Below, piece by piece: positions 62,380 through 64,000 of a stretch of DNA of 64,000 nucleotides. How positions within the stretch are numbered: the stretch's first letter is position 1; the number at the start of each line of letters is the position of its first letter. Where the stretch lies: NCBI GenBank assembly GCA_900543795.1, contig UQSH01000001.1, positions 1-64,000 of the forward strand, in the 5' to 3' direction. The translations under genes were made by a program, and so were the position numbers. The notes under the pieces are model-generated. The model searched no databases. It saw nothing but the letters and a program-made list of their open reading frames with translations, and was not told where the DNA came from. This DNA is from an uncultured Oscillospiraceae bacterium (GTDB lineage Bacteria > Bacillota > Clostridia > Oscillospirales > Acutalibacteraceae).

Positions 62380-62423
62380 AACTCCTTTGTGGTATATGTT
62401 TGTACTACAAGGGAGTTGATTTT
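62380..62423 (+). terminator. Stem-loop after rhaD, before the second mobile module
   Basis: AACTCCTTTGT pairs with ACAAGGGAGTT, followed by GATTTTA. It is near-identical to 41243-41286. Confidence 0.6.
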
Positions 62424-62672
62424 ATGTCAATACTACAAGAATTGTGGTATGGGAACATTAGACCAAATGAAGATAAGGTCATTACTGATGAGGAGAAAAA
62501 ATTAGTTTCGCTGATTGCTCGGCATCACGAAACATTATCTTCTTCCCTAAAGAATGATGACTTGGATGTGTTTGAAAAATATGTTGATTGCTTTACCGAG
62601 TATACCTCACTGATTGAATGTCAGGCATTTGAAATAGGATTTAAGTTAGCATTAAAATTGCTGAAAGAATAG
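62424..62672 (+). CDS. DUF6809-like small protein, copy 2
   Basis: The product has 82 aa and differs from the copy at 41287 at only a few residues (for example KKLVSLI against KELVLLI). It has the same stem-loop upstream and the same convergent neighbour type. It marks the left edge of a second element of the same kind as the one at 41.2-47.1 kb. Confidence 0.8.
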   Translation: MSILQELWYGNIRPNEDKVITDEEKKLVSLIARHHETLSSSLKNDDLDVFEKYVDCFTEYTSLIECQAFEIGFKLALKLLKE

Positions 62673-62696
62673 CCGGAGCTTGTTTACACTCCGGCT
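62671..62696. terminator. Convergent terminator
   Basis: AGCCGGAG pairs with CTCCGGCT between two convergent genes. Confidence 0.75.
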
Positions 62697-62704
62697 ATAA
62701 CTAT

Positions 62705-63673
62705 TTATTCAGTTCTAATTATCTCCAAAGCCTGTGCTTCGGATAGTTCATTATTCAAATACATATTCTTGGCATTGACTGCTCTGTTAAGCCAAGCGGT
62801 GTATTCATCAGGTGATATTGCCTTTGGTGTTTCGCCGAATGTATATGCTCGTTCCATTCGCTTATACATTTTGTTCTTTTCCTTGTTAAAGGTCTGCAAA
62901 ACCAAATCATTTTCCTCAAGCTTTTTGTGCTTCAGTAAAGGTCCGATTTGCTTGCAGGTCTTACCGTCCTTGAAAACTCTGTCACAGTACAGGGTTTTCT
63001 TTTTTGTCTTTGGAATGAAATACCTACTGCAAAGCTCACATTCGCAAACTGTTTCTTTTCTGTTGTAAAACAAGAGCATTAAATATTCGTAATAGTCCTT
63101 TACATAATCAAAAAACAGTAAGCTCTTTTCCTGTCCGTCAATATATGTGTAAACAGTCTTGCAGAAAACTGCTTTTGGAATTATTTCACTTAAATAATCT
63201 TCAAACAACTCTCTGTGGATTATACAAGGAAAGAAATTGCGTACCTTTCTTTGAATTACAAGAAGCTCATAAAGTCTAATGCTTAAAGTTGTTAGTGCCG
63301 TTTCAAGGCTTTTACTTGATTCGTAAGTGATTAGAATTTCTTTATCGCTTACAATCTCTGCAAATGTTCCCGAAAGCAAGGCTCCCAAGGTTTTGTTTCT
63401 CTGTCCTATTATCTCTGCAATCTCATAACACCTGTTGATTGCATTTCGCAATTCGTCTTCGTCCGGCTTGCTAATATCTATTAGATGCAACAGGTTATAA
63501 ATCTCATCTTCTAAATCCCTGAAATCACAATCGCAGAAGCTTTGAATTTCCATTCTGTAATCAACAGGCTTTAATTTTTTAACACCGTCATCACTAACCC
63601 AAAGTCGATGAGCAATATTTTTGTTTTGGAAATTAATATACAGTCCGTTTCTTAATTCAATATCTTTGTCCAT
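62705..63673 (-). CDS. DUF6076-like zinc-finger protein, copy 2 (shorter relative)
   Basis: The product has 322 aa from the ATG at 63673. It has a zinc-binding motif (CECELCSRYF, then LYCDR and TCKQIG) and a basic C-terminal helix, in the same layout as the 476-aa protein at 41532-42962. The N-terminal half is quite different and shorter. It is not a recent duplicate, unlike its flanking genes, which suggests this slot diverges faster. Confidence 0.72.
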   Translation of the reverse strand: MDKDIELRNGLYINFQNKNIAHRLWVSDDGVKKLKPVDYRMEIQSFCDCDFRDLEDEIYNLLHLIDISKPDEDELRNAINRCYEIAEIIGQRNKTLGALLSGTFAEIVSDKEILITYESSKSLETALTTLSIRLYELLVIQRKVRNFFPCIIHRELFEDYLSEIIPKAVFCKTVYTYIDGQEKSLLFFDYVKDYYEYLMLLFYNRKETVCECELCSRYFIPKTKKKTLYCDRVFKDGKTCKQIGPLLKHKKLEENDLVLQTFNKEKNKMYKRMERAYTFGETPKAISPDEYTAWLNRAVNAKNMYLNNELSEAQALEIIRTE

Positions 63674-63788
63674 AATCAATCTTTCTTAAAAAAATCGTTT
63701 TTCACTAAAGCATAGTGATTTATTCTTTCCTGTATTACTATCATAACAGAAAGAGATTTCTCTTTCAATATTACGAAAGGAGTAAAAA

Positions 63789-64000
63789 ATGAAAACTGAA
63801 TATCGCAAAGCCTGTTTCTTTCTGACACCGAATAAAATATTCGATGAAGGCTTAAAGCCAAGAGAGTTTATTGTGTATAGCTACCTGCTACGATGCGGTG
63901 ATGCAAAAAGGCAATCGTTTCCTTCAAGAAAAAACATTGCAGAAAAATGTTCAATATCAGTTCCCACAGTTGACATTGCACTTAAAAATCTTGAAGAGGG
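63789..64000 (+). CDS. Helix-turn-helix protein, copy 2 (cut by window end)
   Basis: Seventy codons are visible, starting MKTEYRKACFFLTPNKIF. They match the HTH gene at 43110 almost exactly, and the last ~90 bases are identical. An AAAGGAG site precedes the ATG. By analogy, MobC, relaxase, excisionase and integrase genes may follow beyond the window. Confidence 0.85.
   Translation, partial: MKTEYRKACFFLTPNKIFDEGLKPREFIVYSYLLRCGDAKRQSFPSRKNIAEKCSISVPTVDIALKNLEE

Overview
The window is low-GC DNA with Shine-Dalgarno-led, tightly packed genes. It holds a broken alpha/beta-type small acid-soluble spore protein gene, BspA-like leucine-rich surface repeats, an S-box type riboswitch and Tn916-like integration genes. 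Together these suggest a gut or rumen Clostridia (Oscillospirales/Lachnospirales-like Firmicute). The genus cannot be fixed from the sequence. TGA is an ordinary stop codon here.

Layout. (1) 1-6.6 kb: a type I restriction-modification (RM) locus with two convergent arms. The left arm is hsdM (cut by the window edge), a PIN-domain nuclease and a half-length hsdS. The right arm is hsdM and a full hsdS. Inverted repeats in hsdM and hsdS join the arms, and an HNH endonuclease and a Fic protein lie behind the right arm. No hsdR is visible. (2) 6.7-27.2 kb: ordinary chromosome mixed with decay. It contains a polar amino-acid ABC transporter, an EamA exporter, a BspA-like LRR surface protein coupled to a SIR2-like protein with an attenuator-like leader, a ferredoxin/cupin pair split by a 279-bp MITE, an unrecognised three-gene operon, an oxidoreductase, a zinc-ribbon membrane protein, a GNAT-hydrolase fusion, a tyrosine phosphatase, a riboswitch-controlled orphan gene and many gene stubs. 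A 41-bp promoter/operator-like repeat occurs three times here. (3) 27.2-41.2 kb: one co-directional defence island of Fic, HsdM, RhuM, a 3-TM protein, HsdS, a tyrosine recombinase, a second HsdS, an OLD-like ATPase/TOPRIM protein, HsdR and a DUF2130 protein. (4) 41.2-47.1 kb: an integrative mobilizable element with DUF6809- and DUF6076-like genes, an HTH protein, a MobC-like protein, a relaxase with an in-frame TGA, an excisionase and an integrase. (5) 47.2-62.3 kb: a metallophosphoesterase and a complete rhamnoside operon (AraC regulator, GPH transporter, GH2, GH1, TIM-barrel isomerase, GH78, RhaB, RhaA, RhaD). (6) 62.4-64 kb: the start of a second copy of the mobile-element module, cut by the window edge.

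How the genes work together. The rhamnoside operon should import small rhamnose-containing glycosides, trim them with three glycosidases and take L-rhamnose through rhamnulose and rhamnulose-1-phosphate to dihydroxyacetone phosphate and lactaldehyde. The two type I loci look built to switch specificity, one through inverted repeats and one through direct repeats beside a dedicated recombinase. Both have Fic genes and extra nuclease genes as neighbours. The best candidates for an undescribed system are the 14-kb composite island, the PIN-containing hsd arm, and the SIR2 gene behind its structured leader.
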